A stretch of DNA of 64,000 nt from Mesorhizobium carmichaelinearum (GTDB lineage: Bacteria > Pseudomonadota > Alphaproteobacteria > Rhizobiales > Rhizobiaceae). The translations under genes were made by a program, and so were the position numbers. The notes under the pieces were generated by a model. The model saw only the letters and a program-made list of their open reading frames with translations. It made no database searches and was not told where the DNA came from. The DNA lies in contig NZ_FZQR01000010.1 of the NCBI RefSeq assembly GCF_900199455.1, positions 124,001-188,000 on the forward strand. Direction: 5' to 3'. Below are positions 20,188 through 30,543 of this stretch, one piece after another; within the stretch, counting starts at the first letter, position 1; every line of letters starts with the position of its first letter.

Positions 20188-21638
20188 ATGAAGCTCAGAG
20201 ATCTAGCCGGTGTCCTGCCAGTCGAAGGAACAGCTTCCGCCGATCTGGAGGTTACCGGGATTTCGTCCGATTCCCGCCAGGTAAAACCGGGCGTCGTCTT
20301 TTTTGCGCTCGCCGGCACCAAGGCGGACGGTGCGGCCTACGCTGCCGATGCGGCCAGGCGTGGCGCGCTGGCGATCGTGACAAGCAAAGGCAGTTCCGTC
20401 GCCGGACTGCCGGTTCCGGTGCTGGCGGTCGATGATCCGCGCCTGGCGCTGGCACTGAGTGCTTCCCGCTATTTCGGCAAGCAACCTCAGACCATGGTCG
20501 CCGTCACCGGCACCAGCGGCAAGACCTCGGTCGCCGCCTTCACCAGGCAGATCTGGGAGCAGGCAGGATACGCCGCGGCTTCCATCGGCACCACCGGTGT
20601 GGTCGCGCCCGGCCGCAACGAGTATGGCTCGCTGACGACGCCCGATCCGGTCGCCTTGCACCAGTTGCTCAGGGAATTGGCCGATGCCGGCGTCACCCAC
20701 GCTTCGATGGAAGCGTCCAGCCACGGGCTCGACCAGCGCCGCCTCGATGGCGTGAAGCTGGCAGCCGGCGGCTTTACCAATCTCGGCCGCGACCACATGG
20801 ATTATCATCCGACGGTCGAGGATTATCATCGCGCCAAACTGCGCATGTTCGACACGCTGCTGCCGAAAGCCGCGCCGGCGGTCATCTTCGCCGACGATCC
20901 TTGGTCGGCGCCGACGGTTCAGGCGGCGAAGGCAGCCGGGCTCAATGTGCTGACGGTTGGCCGCCATGGCGATTTCCTCACGCTGAAGCGGGTCGAGCAC
21001 GAGCGCCACCGCCAGCGCGCCGAGGTCGAGGCTGATGGCGTGCTTTACGAAATCGACCTGCCGCTGGCTGGCGATTTCCAGATTTCGAATGCGCTGGTTT
21101 CGGCGGGACTTGCCATTTCCACCGGAACACCTGTCGCCAAGGCCTTGATGGCATTGGAGAAACTCAAGGGCGCGCCGGGCCGGCTCGACCTCGTCGGCAC
21201 CACCGCCAGCGGCGCGCCGGTCTATGTCGACTACGCCCACAAGCCCGACGCGCTGGAAAACGTGCTGGCCTCGGTGCGGCCGTTCACCACCGGCCGCGTG
21301 ATGGTCGTGTTCGGCTGCGGCGGCGACCGCGATCGGGGCAAAAGGCCGATCATGGGCGAGATCGCGACCCGGCTTGCCGATGTCGTTATCGTCACCGACG
21401 ACAATCCGCGCTCGGAAGTGCCGGAAACCATCCGCGCCGCCATTCTAGCCGCTGCCCCGGGCGCCATCGAGATCGGCGACCGCCGCAAGGCGATCCACGA
21501 AGCTGTCGCCATGCTTCATGCCGGCGACACGCTGATCGTCGCCGGCAAGGGGCATGAGGAAGGCCAGACGATCGGCTCCGAAACCCTGCATTTCTCAGAC
21601 CACGAGGAAGTCCGCGCCGCTTTGCGGGAGCGTGCAGC

Positions 21639-21642
<4 letters not shown>
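20188..21642 (+). CDS. murE: UDP-MurNAc-L-Ala-D-Glu:meso-diaminopimelate ligase
   Basis: 484 residues. Mur ligase with N-terminal UDP-binding domain (ISSDSRQVKPGVVFFA), ATP loop VTGTSGKTSVAAF (K112) and the C-terminal domain with DDNPRSE at 405-410. The DNPR motif selects meso-diaminopimelate rather than lysine, so the wall is the usual Gram-negative type. It adds the third residue of the stem peptide in the cytosol. Ends in ATGA overlap with murF. Confidence 0.97.
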
Positions 21643-23090
<1,448 letters not shown>

Positions 23091-23108
23091 GTCGGGGGAC
23101 GAAAGCGC

Positions 23109-24191
23109 ATGTTTACACTGCTGGTCGATTTCGCGGACAAGATTTCGGTCTTCAATGTCTTCCGCTACATCACGTTCCGCACCGGCGGGGCGCTGATCAC
23201 CTCGGCGCTGATCGTCTTCATCTTCGGGCCGACGATCATCAATTCGCTGCGGCTACGCCAAGGCAAGGGCCAGCCGATCCGTGCCGACGGGCCGCAGACG
23301 CATTTCAAGAAGGCCGGCACGCCGACGATGGGCGGGCTGATGATCCTGTCCGGCATCATCGGCTCGTCGCTTCTATGGGCGAACCTGTCGAGCATCTATG
23401 TCTGGGTGGTGCTGCTGGTGACGCTGGGCTTCGGCTCGATCGGCTTCTATGACGACTACCTGAAGGTGACCAAGCAGTCGCATCTCGGCTTCTCCGGCAA
23501 GGCGCGGCTGGGGCTCGAATTCATCATCGCCGGCATCGCCGCCTGGGTGATCATGCATAACGGCCAGGCGCCGTTCTCGTCGTCGCTGACATTCCCCTTC
23601 GCCAAGGAATTCATCGTCAATCTCGGCTGGTTCTTCATCCCGTTCTCCTGCTTCGTCATTGTCGGCGCCGGCAACGCGGTGAACCTGACCGATGGCCTCG
23701 ACGGTCTGGCGATCGTGCCGATCATGATCGCGGCGGCGTCTTTCGGCGTCATCGCCTATCTCTCGGGCAACGCGGTGTTCGCCGAATATCTGCAGATCCA
23801 TTTCGTTCCCGGCACCGGTGAACTGGCGGTCGTGCTCGGCTCGGTCATCGGTGCCGGCCTCGGCTTCCTCTGGTTCAATGCACCCCCGGCGGCGATCTTC
23901 ATGGGCGACACCGGTTCGCTCGCCATGGGCGGCTTGATCGGCACGGTGGCGGTCGCCACCAAGCATGAGATTGTGCTGGTCATCGTCGGCGGTCTGTTCG
24001 TGGTCGAGATCCTGTCGGTCATCATCCAGGTCGGCTACTTCAAGATGACCGGCAAGCGCGTGTTCCTGATGGCGCCGATCCACCATCATTTCGAAAAGCT
24101 CGGCTGGACCGAGAGCCAGGTGGTGATCCGTTTCTGGATCATCGCCGTCATCCTGGCGCTGGTCGGCCTGTCCACCCTGAAGCTGAGATAG
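23109..24191 (+). CDS. mraY: Phospho-MurNAc-pentapeptide transferase (MraY)
   Basis: 360 residues, about ten membrane helices. It transfers the sugar-peptide to undecaprenyl phosphate, giving lipid I. Family marks: GPQTHFKKAGTPTMGG, the acidic FYDDYLKVTK, NAVNLTDGLDGLAI with the catalytic aspartates, FMGDTGSLAMGG and MAPIHHHFEKLGW. It starts 18 bases after murF; GGGGGACG supplies the ribosome site. Confidence 0.98.
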   Translation: MFTLLVDFADKISVFNVFRYITFRTGGALITSALIVFIFGPTIINSLRLRQGKGQPIRADGPQTHFKKAGTPTMGGLMILSGIIGSSLLWANLSSIYVWVVLLVTLGFGSIGFYDDYLKVTKQSHLGFSGKARLGLEFIIAGIAAWVIMHNGQAPFSSSLTFPFAKEFIVNLGWFFIPFSCFVIVGAGNAVNLTDGLDGLAIVPIMIAAASFGVIAYLSGNAVFAEYLQIHFVPGTGELAVVLGSVIGAGLGFLWFNAPPAAIFMGDTGSLAMGGLIGTVAVATKHEIVLVIVGGLFVVEILSVIIQVGYFKMTGKRVFLMAPIHHHFEKLGWTESQVVIRFWIIAVILALVGLSTLKLR

Positions 24192-24200
24192 GAAACCTCC

Positions 24201-25601
24201 TTGATCCCCGCCGCATCCTTCGCAGGCAAGCACGTTTCGCTCTTCGGGCTCGGTGGCTCGGGGATCGCGACCGCGCGGGCATTGATCGAGGGTGGGGCGG
24301 ATGTGCTGGCCTGGGACGACAATCCCGACAGTGTCGCCAAGGCGGCCGCCACCGGCATCGCAACCGCCGATCTGCGCGGCGCCGACTGGGCTAAATTCTC
24401 GGCCTTCGTGCTGTCGCCCGGCGTGCCGCTGACGCATCCCAAGCCGCATTGGACGGTGGAACTGGCGAAGGGCGCCGGCGTCGAGGTGATCGGCGACATC
24501 GAACTCTTCTGCCGCGAGCGGATCTTGCAGGCGCCGACGGCGCCTTTCATCGCCATCACCGGCACCAACGGCAAGTCGACGACGACCGCGCTGACCGCGC
24601 ATATCCTCAAATCTGCGGGCCGTGACACCCAGATGGGCGGCAATATCGGCCGCGCGGTGATGACGCTCGATCCGCCGAAGCCTGATCGGCATTATGTCGT
24701 CGAGTGCTCGTCCTACCAGATCGACCTCGCGCCCTCGATCAATCCGACGGCCGGCATCCTGCTCAATCTGACGCCGGATCATCTCGACCGTCACGGCACC
24801 ATGCAGCATTACGCCTCGATCAAGGAGCGGCTGGTGGCGGGCAGCGAGACGGCGATCATCGGCATCGACGATTCCTGGTGCGCGCAGATCGCCGAGCGGC
24901 TGGAGCGGGCAGGGCGGCAGGTCATCCGCATTTCCAAGCGGCTGCCATTGACCGACGGCTATTTCGCCGACGGCACCAATCTGATGGAAGCCGTGCATGG
25001 CCGCTACAGCAAGGTCGCCTTCCTCGAAGGCATCGGCTCGCTGCGCGGCCAGCACAATGCGCAGAACGCGCTGGCCGCGGTCGCCGCTTGTCTCAAGGTC
25101 GGGCTCGACCTCGGCGAGATCCAGTCGGGGCTCGAAAGCTTCCCCGGTCTCGCCCACCGCATGGAGCAGGTCGGCCGCAAGGACCATGTGCTGTTCGTCA
25201 ACGATTCCAAGGCGACCAATGCCGATGCGGCGGCACCCGCGCTGTCCAGCTTTCCGCGCATCTACTGGATCGCCGGCGGCCTGCCCAAGGAAGGCGGCAT
25301 CGAGCCGCTGCGCGGCTTCTTCCCGCGCATCGCCAAGGCCTATCTGATCGGCGAGGCGGCGCCCGCCTTTTCGGCGACGCTGGGCGAAGCGGTGCCCTAC
25401 GAGATCTCGGGCACGCTGGCCGCGGCGGTCGATCACGCCGCGCATGATGCGGCCAGGGACGACAGCGGCGAGGTGGTGGTGCTGCTGTCGCCGGCCTGCG
25501 CCAGTTTCGACCAGTTCAAGAATTTCGAAGTTCGCGGCGAAGCCTTCAGGCAAGCTGCGAGCGCTATAGATGGCGTCAAACCCATCGGAGGGGCACGATA
25601 A
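24201..25601 (+). CDS. murD: UDP-MurNAc-L-Ala:D-Glu ligase
   Basis: 466 residues. The best start is TTG at 24201 (GATAGGAAACC upstream), since no ATG or GTG lies before the Rossmann start HVSLFGLGGSGIATARAL. ATP loop ITGTNGKSTTTAL (K125), HLDRHGTMQHYASIK and NDSKATNADAAAPAL fit MurD. It attaches D-glutamate to UDP-MurNAc-L-Ala. Its stop TAA shares one base with the ftsW ATG (TAATG), so the two are tightly coupled. Confidence 0.96.
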   Translation: MIPAASFAGKHVSLFGLGGSGIATARALIEGGADVLAWDDNPDSVAKAAATGIATADLRGADWAKFSAFVLSPGVPLTHPKPHWTVELAKGAGVEVIGDIELFCRERILQAPTAPFIAITGTNGKSTTTALTAHILKSAGRDTQMGGNIGRAVMTLDPPKPDRHYVVECSSYQIDLAPSINPTAGILLNLTPDHLDRHGTMQHYASIKERLVAGSETAIIGIDDSWCAQIAERLERAGRQVIRISKRLPLTDGYFADGTNLMEAVHGRYSKVAFLEGIGSLRGQHNAQNALAAVAACLKVGLDLGEIQSGLESFPGLAHRMEQVGRKDHVLFVNDSKATNADAAAPALSSFPRIYWIAGGLPKEGGIEPLRGFFPRIAKAYLIGEAAPAFSATLGEAVPYEISGTLAAAVDHAAHDAARDDSGEVVVLLSPACASFDQFKNFEVRGEAFRQAASAIDGVKPIGGAR

Positions 25602-26752
25602 TGCAGAGCCGTCTCGATAAAAGTCCTGTCGCAACCTGGTGGTGGACGATCGATCGCTGGTTCCTGGCGGCGTTCCTGTCGCTGATGGGCCTCGGCATCG
25701 TGCTGTCCTTCGCCGCCAGTCCCGCGGTCGCCGAGCGCATCGGCCTCGACAGTTTCCACTTCGCCACCAGGCAAATCATCTTCACCGTGCCGGCTCTCGG
25801 GGTGATGCTGGCCGTCTCCTTCCTCGATTCCAGGCAGATCCGACGCATGTCGCTGATCATGCTGTGCCTGATGCTGGTGCTGATGGTGGCGGTGCTCTAT
25901 GTCGGCGTCGAGGTGAAGGGCGCGCGGCGCTGGGTCTCGCTCGCCGGCCTGTCGATCCAGCCGTCGGAATTCCTCAAACCCGCCTTCGTCATCATGTGCG
26001 CCTGGCTGTTCGCCGAGCACAAACGCCAACCCGACATTCCGGGCAACCTGTTTGCCATGCTGCTGCTGGTGCTGGTCGTGTCGCTGCTGGTGGCGCAGCC
26101 GGACCTCGGCCAGACCATGCTGACGACCGGCACCTGGGGCATCATGTTCTTCATGGCCGGGCTGCCCTGGCTGTGGATCATCGTGCTGGGTGCCGCCGGC
26201 GTCGGCGGCGTCTTCGCCGCCTATACGGTGTTTCCGCACGTTGCCTTGCGCATCGACAAGTTCCTCACCGGCGAAGGCGACACGTTCCAGGTCGACATGG
26301 GACGCGACGCGCTGATCAATGGCGGCTGGTTCGGCGTCGGGCCGGGCGAGGGCACGGTCAAGCGGGTCATCCCCGACAGCCATGCCGACTTCGTCTTCTC
26401 GGTCGCGGGCGAGGAATTCGGGTTGATCATGTGCTTCTTCATCATGTCGATCTTCGCCTTCATCGTGCTGCGTGGTCTCAACACGGCGCTCAAGGAACAT
26501 GACGACTTCACCCGCTATGCGGTCGGCGGCCTCGTCACCGTGTTCGGCCTGCAGGCCGTCATCAACATGTGCGTCAACCTGCAGCTGGTGCCGGCCAAGG
26601 GCATGACGCTGCCCTTCATCTCCTATGGCGGCTCCTCGCAGATCGCCATCGCCATCTCGATGGGCATGGTGCTGGCGCTGACGCGCAAGCGGCCGGAAAA
26701 GCGCAAGCAAATGGGCTTTACGATGCCGCAGCGCGCCATGCCGGCGGAGTGA
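25601..26752 (+). CDS. ftsW: FtsW, septal peptidoglycan glycosyltransferase (SEDS)
   Basis: 383 residues, about ten membrane helices. SEDS family marks: GARRWVSLAGLSIQPSEFLK (with the functionally important EFLK), VAQPDLGQTML, GPGEGTVKRVIPDSHADFVF and MTLPFISYGGSSQIA near the end. FtsW polymerises lipid II at the septum together with FtsI, encoded earlier in the cluster. It ends one base before murG. Confidence 0.97.
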   Translation: MQSRLDKSPVATWWWTIDRWFLAAFLSLMGLGIVLSFAASPAVAERIGLDSFHFATRQIIFTVPALGVMLAVSFLDSRQIRRMSLIMLCLMLVLMVAVLYVGVEVKGARRWVSLAGLSIQPSEFLKPAFVIMCAWLFAEHKRQPDIPGNLFAMLLLVLVVSLLVAQPDLGQTMLTTGTWGIMFFMAGLPWLWIIVLGAAGVGGVFAAYTVFPHVALRIDKFLTGEGDTFQVDMGRDALINGGWFGVGPGEGTVKRVIPDSHADFVFSVAGEEFGLIMCFFIMSIFAFIVLRGLNTALKEHDDFTRYAVGGLVTVFGLQAVINMCVNLQLVPAKGMTLPFISYGGSSQIAIAISMGMVLALTRKRPEKRKQMGFTMPQRAMPAE

Positions 26753-26753
26753 C

Positions 26754-27881
26754 ATGGCGAGGGGCGTCATCCTTCTCGCGGCGGGCGGAACCGGCGGACA
26801 TCTGTTCCCGGCCGAAGCGCTGGCGCATGAGCTGAACGGGCGCGGCTGGACGGTGCATCTGGCGACCGACGACCGCGCCGAGCGGTTTGCCGGCCACTTT
26901 CCGGCTGCCGCCATCCATCCGATCCAGTCGGCGACGATGGGTTCGAAAAATCCCATCGCCGTGCTTGGTGCCTTCTGGAAAATCTGGCGCGGCGTGCGCC
27001 AGGCCTCCGCCATCATCGGCAGGATCAAGCCGGATGCTGTGGTCGGCTTCGGCGGCTACCCGACCTTGCCGCCGCTCTATGCGGCGACGCGGCGCAAGGT
27101 GCCGACGCTTATCCATGAACAGAACGCGGTGATGGGGCGCGCCAACCGGGCACTGGCCGGCCGTGTGGATGCCATCGCCGGTGGCTTCCTGCCGCAGGAT
27201 ACGAGCGCCATCGGCGAAAAGACGGTGACGACAGGCAATCCGGTCCGGCCGGCGGTGCTGGAGGCGGCCAAGACGCCTTACGCGGCGTCGACCGGCGAGG
27301 AGCCTTTCCGCCTGCTGGTGTTCGGCGGCAGCCAGGGCGCGCAGTTCTTTTCCGACGCTATGCCGGGGGCCATCGCGCTGCTTTCCGATGCGCAGCGCAA
27401 GCGGCTGGTGATTACACAGCAGGCCCGCGCGGACGACGTGGCGCGGGTGAAGACGGCCTATGCCGCGCTTGGCGTCGCCGTCGAGGTTTCGCCCTTCTTC
27501 ACCGACATGGCGGCGCGGATGGCGGCGGCACATCTGGTGATCTCGCGTTCCGGCGCTTCGACCGTCTCGGAGATCGCCGTCATCGGCCGGCCGGCGCTGC
27601 TGGTGCCCTATCCCTATGCGCTCGACCATGACCAGGCGGCGAATGCGGCCGCCCTTGCCGCTGCCGGTGGCGGCGAGGTGCACCCGCAATCGACGCTGTC
27701 GCCCGAGCGCATTGCAGCCCTCATTGGCGGGCTGATGGACATGCCTGAGCGGCTGGCGGCGATGGCCGCGGGCGCGAAATCGGCCGGCAGGCCGGACGCG
27801 GCACGGTTGCTCGCCGATCTCACAGAGGCTATTGCGTCCCAAAAAACCGTTACGGATTTCAGGAAGGGGACGCACCCATGA
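26754..27881 (+). CDS. murG: MurG N-acetylglucosaminyl transferase
   Basis: 375 residues, GT-B fold. N-terminal loop LAAGGTGGHLFPAEALA, then VVGFGGYPTLPPLYAA, HEQNAVMGRANRAL, and in the C-terminal half VFGGSQGAQFFSDAMP and ISRSGASTVSEIAVIGRPAL, which bind UDP-GlcNAc. It converts lipid I to lipid II on the inner face of the membrane. Stop overlaps murC by four bases. Confidence 0.97.
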   Translation: MARGVILLAAGGTGGHLFPAEALAHELNGRGWTVHLATDDRAERFAGHFPAAAIHPIQSATMGSKNPIAVLGAFWKIWRGVRQASAIIGRIKPDAVVGFGGYPTLPPLYAATRRKVPTLIHEQNAVMGRANRALAGRVDAIAGGFLPQDTSAIGEKTVTTGNPVRPAVLEAAKTPYAASTGEEPFRLLVFGGSQGAQFFSDAMPGAIALLSDAQRKRLVITQQARADDVARVKTAYAALGVAVEVSPFFTDMAARMAAAHLVISRSGASTVSEIAVIGRPALLVPYPYALDHDQAANAAALAAAGGGEVHPQSTLSPERIAALIGGLMDMPERLAAMAAGAKSAGRPDAARLLADLTEAIASQKTVTDFRKGTHP

Positions 27882-29278
27882 AGATGCCGCAGACCATCGG
27901 CCTTGTGCATTTCATCGGCATTGGCGGCATCGGCATGAGCGGCATCGCCGAAGTGCTGCACAATCTCGGCTACAAGGTGCAAGGATCCGACCAGGCCGAC
28001 AGCGCCAATGTGCAACGGCTGCGCGACAAGGGCATCGAATGCTTCGTCGGCCACAAGGCCGAGAATCTCGGCGATGCCGAGGTGGTCGTCGTTTCGACGG
28101 CGATCAAGAAATCCAATCCGGAACTGAAGGCCGCGCGGGAAAAATTGCTCCCCATCGTGCGCCGCGCCGAGATGCTGGCCGAGCTGATGCGCTTCCGTCA
28201 GGCGGTGGCGATCGGCGGCACGCATGGCAAGACGACGACGACCTCGATGGTTGCGACGCTGCTCGAAGCCGGCGGGCTCGATCCGACCGTCATCAATGGC
28301 GGCATCATCAATGCCTATGGTACCAATGCCCGCATGGGCGACGGCGAGTGGATGGTGGTCGAGGCCGACGAGAGCGACGGCACGTTCCTCAAGCTGCCGG
28401 CCGAAATCGCGGTCGTCACCAACATCGATCCCGAGCATCTCGACCACTATGGCAGTTTCGACAAGGTGCGCGAGGCGTTCCGCCAGTTTGTCGAGAACGT
28501 GCCGTTCTACGGTTTCGGCGTGATGTGCACCGATCACCCGGAAGTGCAGGCGCTGGTCGGCCGCATCGAGGATCGCCGCGTCATCACCTATGGCGAGAAC
28601 GCGCAGGCCGATGTGCGCTTTACCAACCACCGCATGGCAGGCGCCACGTCCGAGTTCGACGTGGTGATCCGCGACCGCAAGACCGGCAGCCAGACAACGA
28701 TAGCGGATCTGCGCCTGCCGATGCCCGGCCGCCACAATGTCTCCAACGCCACCGCCGCCATCGCGGTCGCGCATGAGCTTGGCCTGTCCGCTGACGCGAT
28801 CAAGAAGGGCCTGTCGTCCTTCGCCGGCGTCAAGCGCCGCTTCACCAACACCGGTTCATGGAACGGCGTCGATATCTTCGACGACTATGGCCACCATCCG
28901 GTCGAGATATCGGCGGTGCTGAAGGCGGCGCGCAGTGCCACCAAGGGGCGCGTCATCGCCATTGCTCAACCCCACCGTTTCACCCGGCTGCATGATCTCT
29001 TCAACGAGTTCTCCGCCTGCTTCAACGACGCCGATACGGTGATGGTCGCCCCGGTTTATGCTGCCGGCGAAGACCCGATCGACGGCGTCACGTCGGACGA
29101 GCTGGTGTCGCGCATCCGCGCCGGCGGCCATCGCGACGCCCGCTATATAGAGGGCCCAGCCGCAATCGCGCCGATCATTCGCGGTCTGGCCAAGCCAGGC
29201 GATTTCGTCGTCTTCCTCGGCGCCGGCAACATCACCCAATGGGCCTATGCTCTGCCAAAGGAGCTTGCCACCTCATGA
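27878..29278 (+). CDS. murC: UDP-MurNAc:L-alanine ligase
   Basis: 466 residues. Rossmann start HFIGIGGIGMSGIAEVL, ATP loop AIGGTHGKTTTTSMVATL (K118), EADESDGTFLKLPAEIAVVT, NIDPEHLDHYGSFD and the C-terminal FDDYGHHPVEISAVL. First amino-acid addition of the stem peptide. A GAGATATC-type spacing element is not seen; translation is coupled by ATGA at both ends of the gene. Confidence 0.98.
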   Translation: MKMPQTIGLVHFIGIGGIGMSGIAEVLHNLGYKVQGSDQADSANVQRLRDKGIECFVGHKAENLGDAEVVVVSTAIKKSNPELKAAREKLLPIVRRAEMLAELMRFRQAVAIGGTHGKTTTTSMVATLLEAGGLDPTVINGGIINAYGTNARMGDGEWMVVEADESDGTFLKLPAEIAVVTNIDPEHLDHYGSFDKVREAFRQFVENVPFYGFGVMCTDHPEVQALVGRIEDRRVITYGENAQADVRFTNHRMAGATSEFDVVIRDRKTGSQTTIADLRLPMPGRHNVSNATAAIAVAHELGLSADAIKKGLSSFAGVKRRFTNTGSWNGVDIFDDYGHHPVEISAVLKAARSATKGRVIAIAQPHRFTRLHDLFNEFSACFNDADTVMVAPVYAAGEDPIDGVTSDELVSRIRAGGHRDARYIEGPAAIAPIIRGLAKPGDFVVFLGAGNITQWAYALPKELATS

Positions 29279-30240
29279 TGCACGGCCAGGCCCTGATCGA
29301 CAGACTCGGCGACCGGCTTGCCGGCCTGCGCGGCCGCCTCACGCCGAATGCCGAGATGGACAAGATCACCTGGTTCCGCGCCGGTGGCCTGGCCGAGGTG
29401 CTGTTCCAGCCGGCCGACGAAGAGGATCTTGCCGCGTTCCTGCGCGCGGTTCCCGAAGAGATTCCCCTGACCATTGTCGGCGTCGGCTCGAATCTTTTGG
29501 TCAGGGACGGCGGCATTCCGGGTTTTGTCATCCGGCTTTCGGCCAAGGGCTTTGGCGAGGCCGAAGCCATCGGGCCAACCAGCATCAAGGCGGGCGCCGC
29601 CACGCCCGACAAGCGTGTCGCGGCGCTGGCGCTGGAAGCGGGCATTGGCGGTTTCCATTTCTATCACGGCATTCCGGGCGCCATTGGCGGGGCGCTGAGG
29701 ATGAATGCCGGTGCCAATGGCGTCGAGACGCGCGAGCGCGTCGTCGAGGTGCGGGCACTCGACCGCAAGGGCAATGTCCAGACGCTGAGCAATGCCGAGA
29801 TGGGCTACGCCTATCGCTATTCATCCGCCCCCGCCGGGCTGATCTTTACCTCGGCCGTGTTCGAAGGCTTTGCCGAGGACAAGGCCACGATCAAGGCGGC
29901 GATGGACGCGGTGCAGAACCACCGCGAGACCGTGCAGCCGATCCGTGAGAAGACCGGCGGTTCGACCTTCAAGAATCCCGAAGGCACGTCGGCCTGGAAG
30001 GAGATCGACAAGGCGGGCTGCCGTGGCCTGATGATCGGCGGCGCGCAGATGTCGCCGATGCACTGCAACTTCATGATCAACACCGGAACCGCGACCGGTT
30101 ACGACCTCGAATATCTCGGCGAGACGGTGCGCGCCCGCGTGCTCGAGCATTCGGGTATCCGCCTGCACTGGGAGATCAAGCGCATCGGCAATTTCCGGCC
30201 CGGACATGCCGTGCAGGAGTTTCTTGGGCAGTTGCTTTAG
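29275..30240 (+). CDS. murB: UDP-N-acetylenolpyruvoylglucosamine reductase
   Basis: 321 residues from the ATG at 29275, which overlaps the murC stop and has AAGGAG twelve bases upstream; the frame is open further back inside murC but without support. FAD-binding parts ITWFRAGGLAEVLFQP, VGVGSNLLVRDGGIPGFVI and GIPGAIGGALRMNAGA; the proton-donor serine is in GGAQMSPMHCNFMIN and the second acid in LHWEIKRIG. NADPH-dependent formation of UDP-MurNAc. It is the last gene before the GANTC-rich gap. Confidence 0.96.
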   Translation: MMHGQALIDRLGDRLAGLRGRLTPNAEMDKITWFRAGGLAEVLFQPADEEDLAAFLRAVPEEIPLTIVGVGSNLLVRDGGIPGFVIRLSAKGFGEAEAIGPTSIKAGAATPDKRVAALALEAGIGGFHFYHGIPGAIGGALRMNAGANGVETRERVVEVRALDRKGNVQTLSNAEMGYAYRYSSAPAGLIFTSAVFEGFAEDKATIKAAMDAVQNHRETVQPIREKTGGSTFKNPEGTSAWKEIDKAGCRGLMIGGAQMSPMHCNFMINTGTATGYDLEYLGETVRARVLEHSGIRLHWEIKRIGNFRPGHAVQEFLGQLL

Positions 30241-30248
30241 CTTCCAGC

Positions 30249-30273
30249 GAAGTTCATGTGATGCATGAACTTC
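30249..30273 (+). terminator. Perfect inverted repeat after murB (possible weak terminator)
   Basis: GAAGTTCATG-TGATG-CATGAACTTC, ten paired bases, nine bases after the murB stop. No T-run follows, so it may be an RNA-stabilising hairpin rather than a true terminator. A second looser hairpin (AAAACCG with CGGTTTT) lies at 30294-30330. Confidence 0.5.
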
Positions 30274-30310
30274 AACGCGCTCACAAAACGCGCAAAACCG
30301 TTGCTGCAAA

Positions 30311-30491
30311 GACTCAGCGACGCGGTTTTCGCAGCCATTTTCTCACAAAGTGAATCTCTCGGATTCATAAGCACTTGCCAGTGAATCAACTCTCTGATTC
30401 TCTGCTCAAAAGCGTTTCCTGATTTGAGTCGTTCGACGCGTTACCCGCGTTTTTCCGTCTGGGGGGGCAACCTGCCGGGAGACTCGGACTC
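30311..30491. promoter_or_regulatory. Cluster of eight GANTC (CcrM) sites before ddl-ftsQAZ
   Basis: GANTC occurs at 30311, 30352, 30362, 30383, 30396, 30426, 30481 and 30487: eight sites in 181 bases, where fewer than one is expected by chance. They fill most of the 303-base gap between murB and ddl. GANTC is the target of the cell-cycle methyltransferase CcrM, and in Caulobacter methylation at such sites with GcrA drives transcription of division genes including ftsZ. By inference this gap contains a methylation-sensitive promoter for ddl-ftsQ-ftsA-ftsZ. No clean -35/-10 pair could be fixed by eye. Confidence 0.7.
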
Positions 30492-30543
30492 AATGTTGCG
30501 GAAATCTTGGTTTTTGGTCCGCCGTGAGAGGGGATGACGGGGA

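Noticed and set aside
23373..25634. 753-residue open frame on the minus strand
   Set aside because: Antisense to mraY and murD; composition dominated by Arg, Asp and His and no recognised domain.
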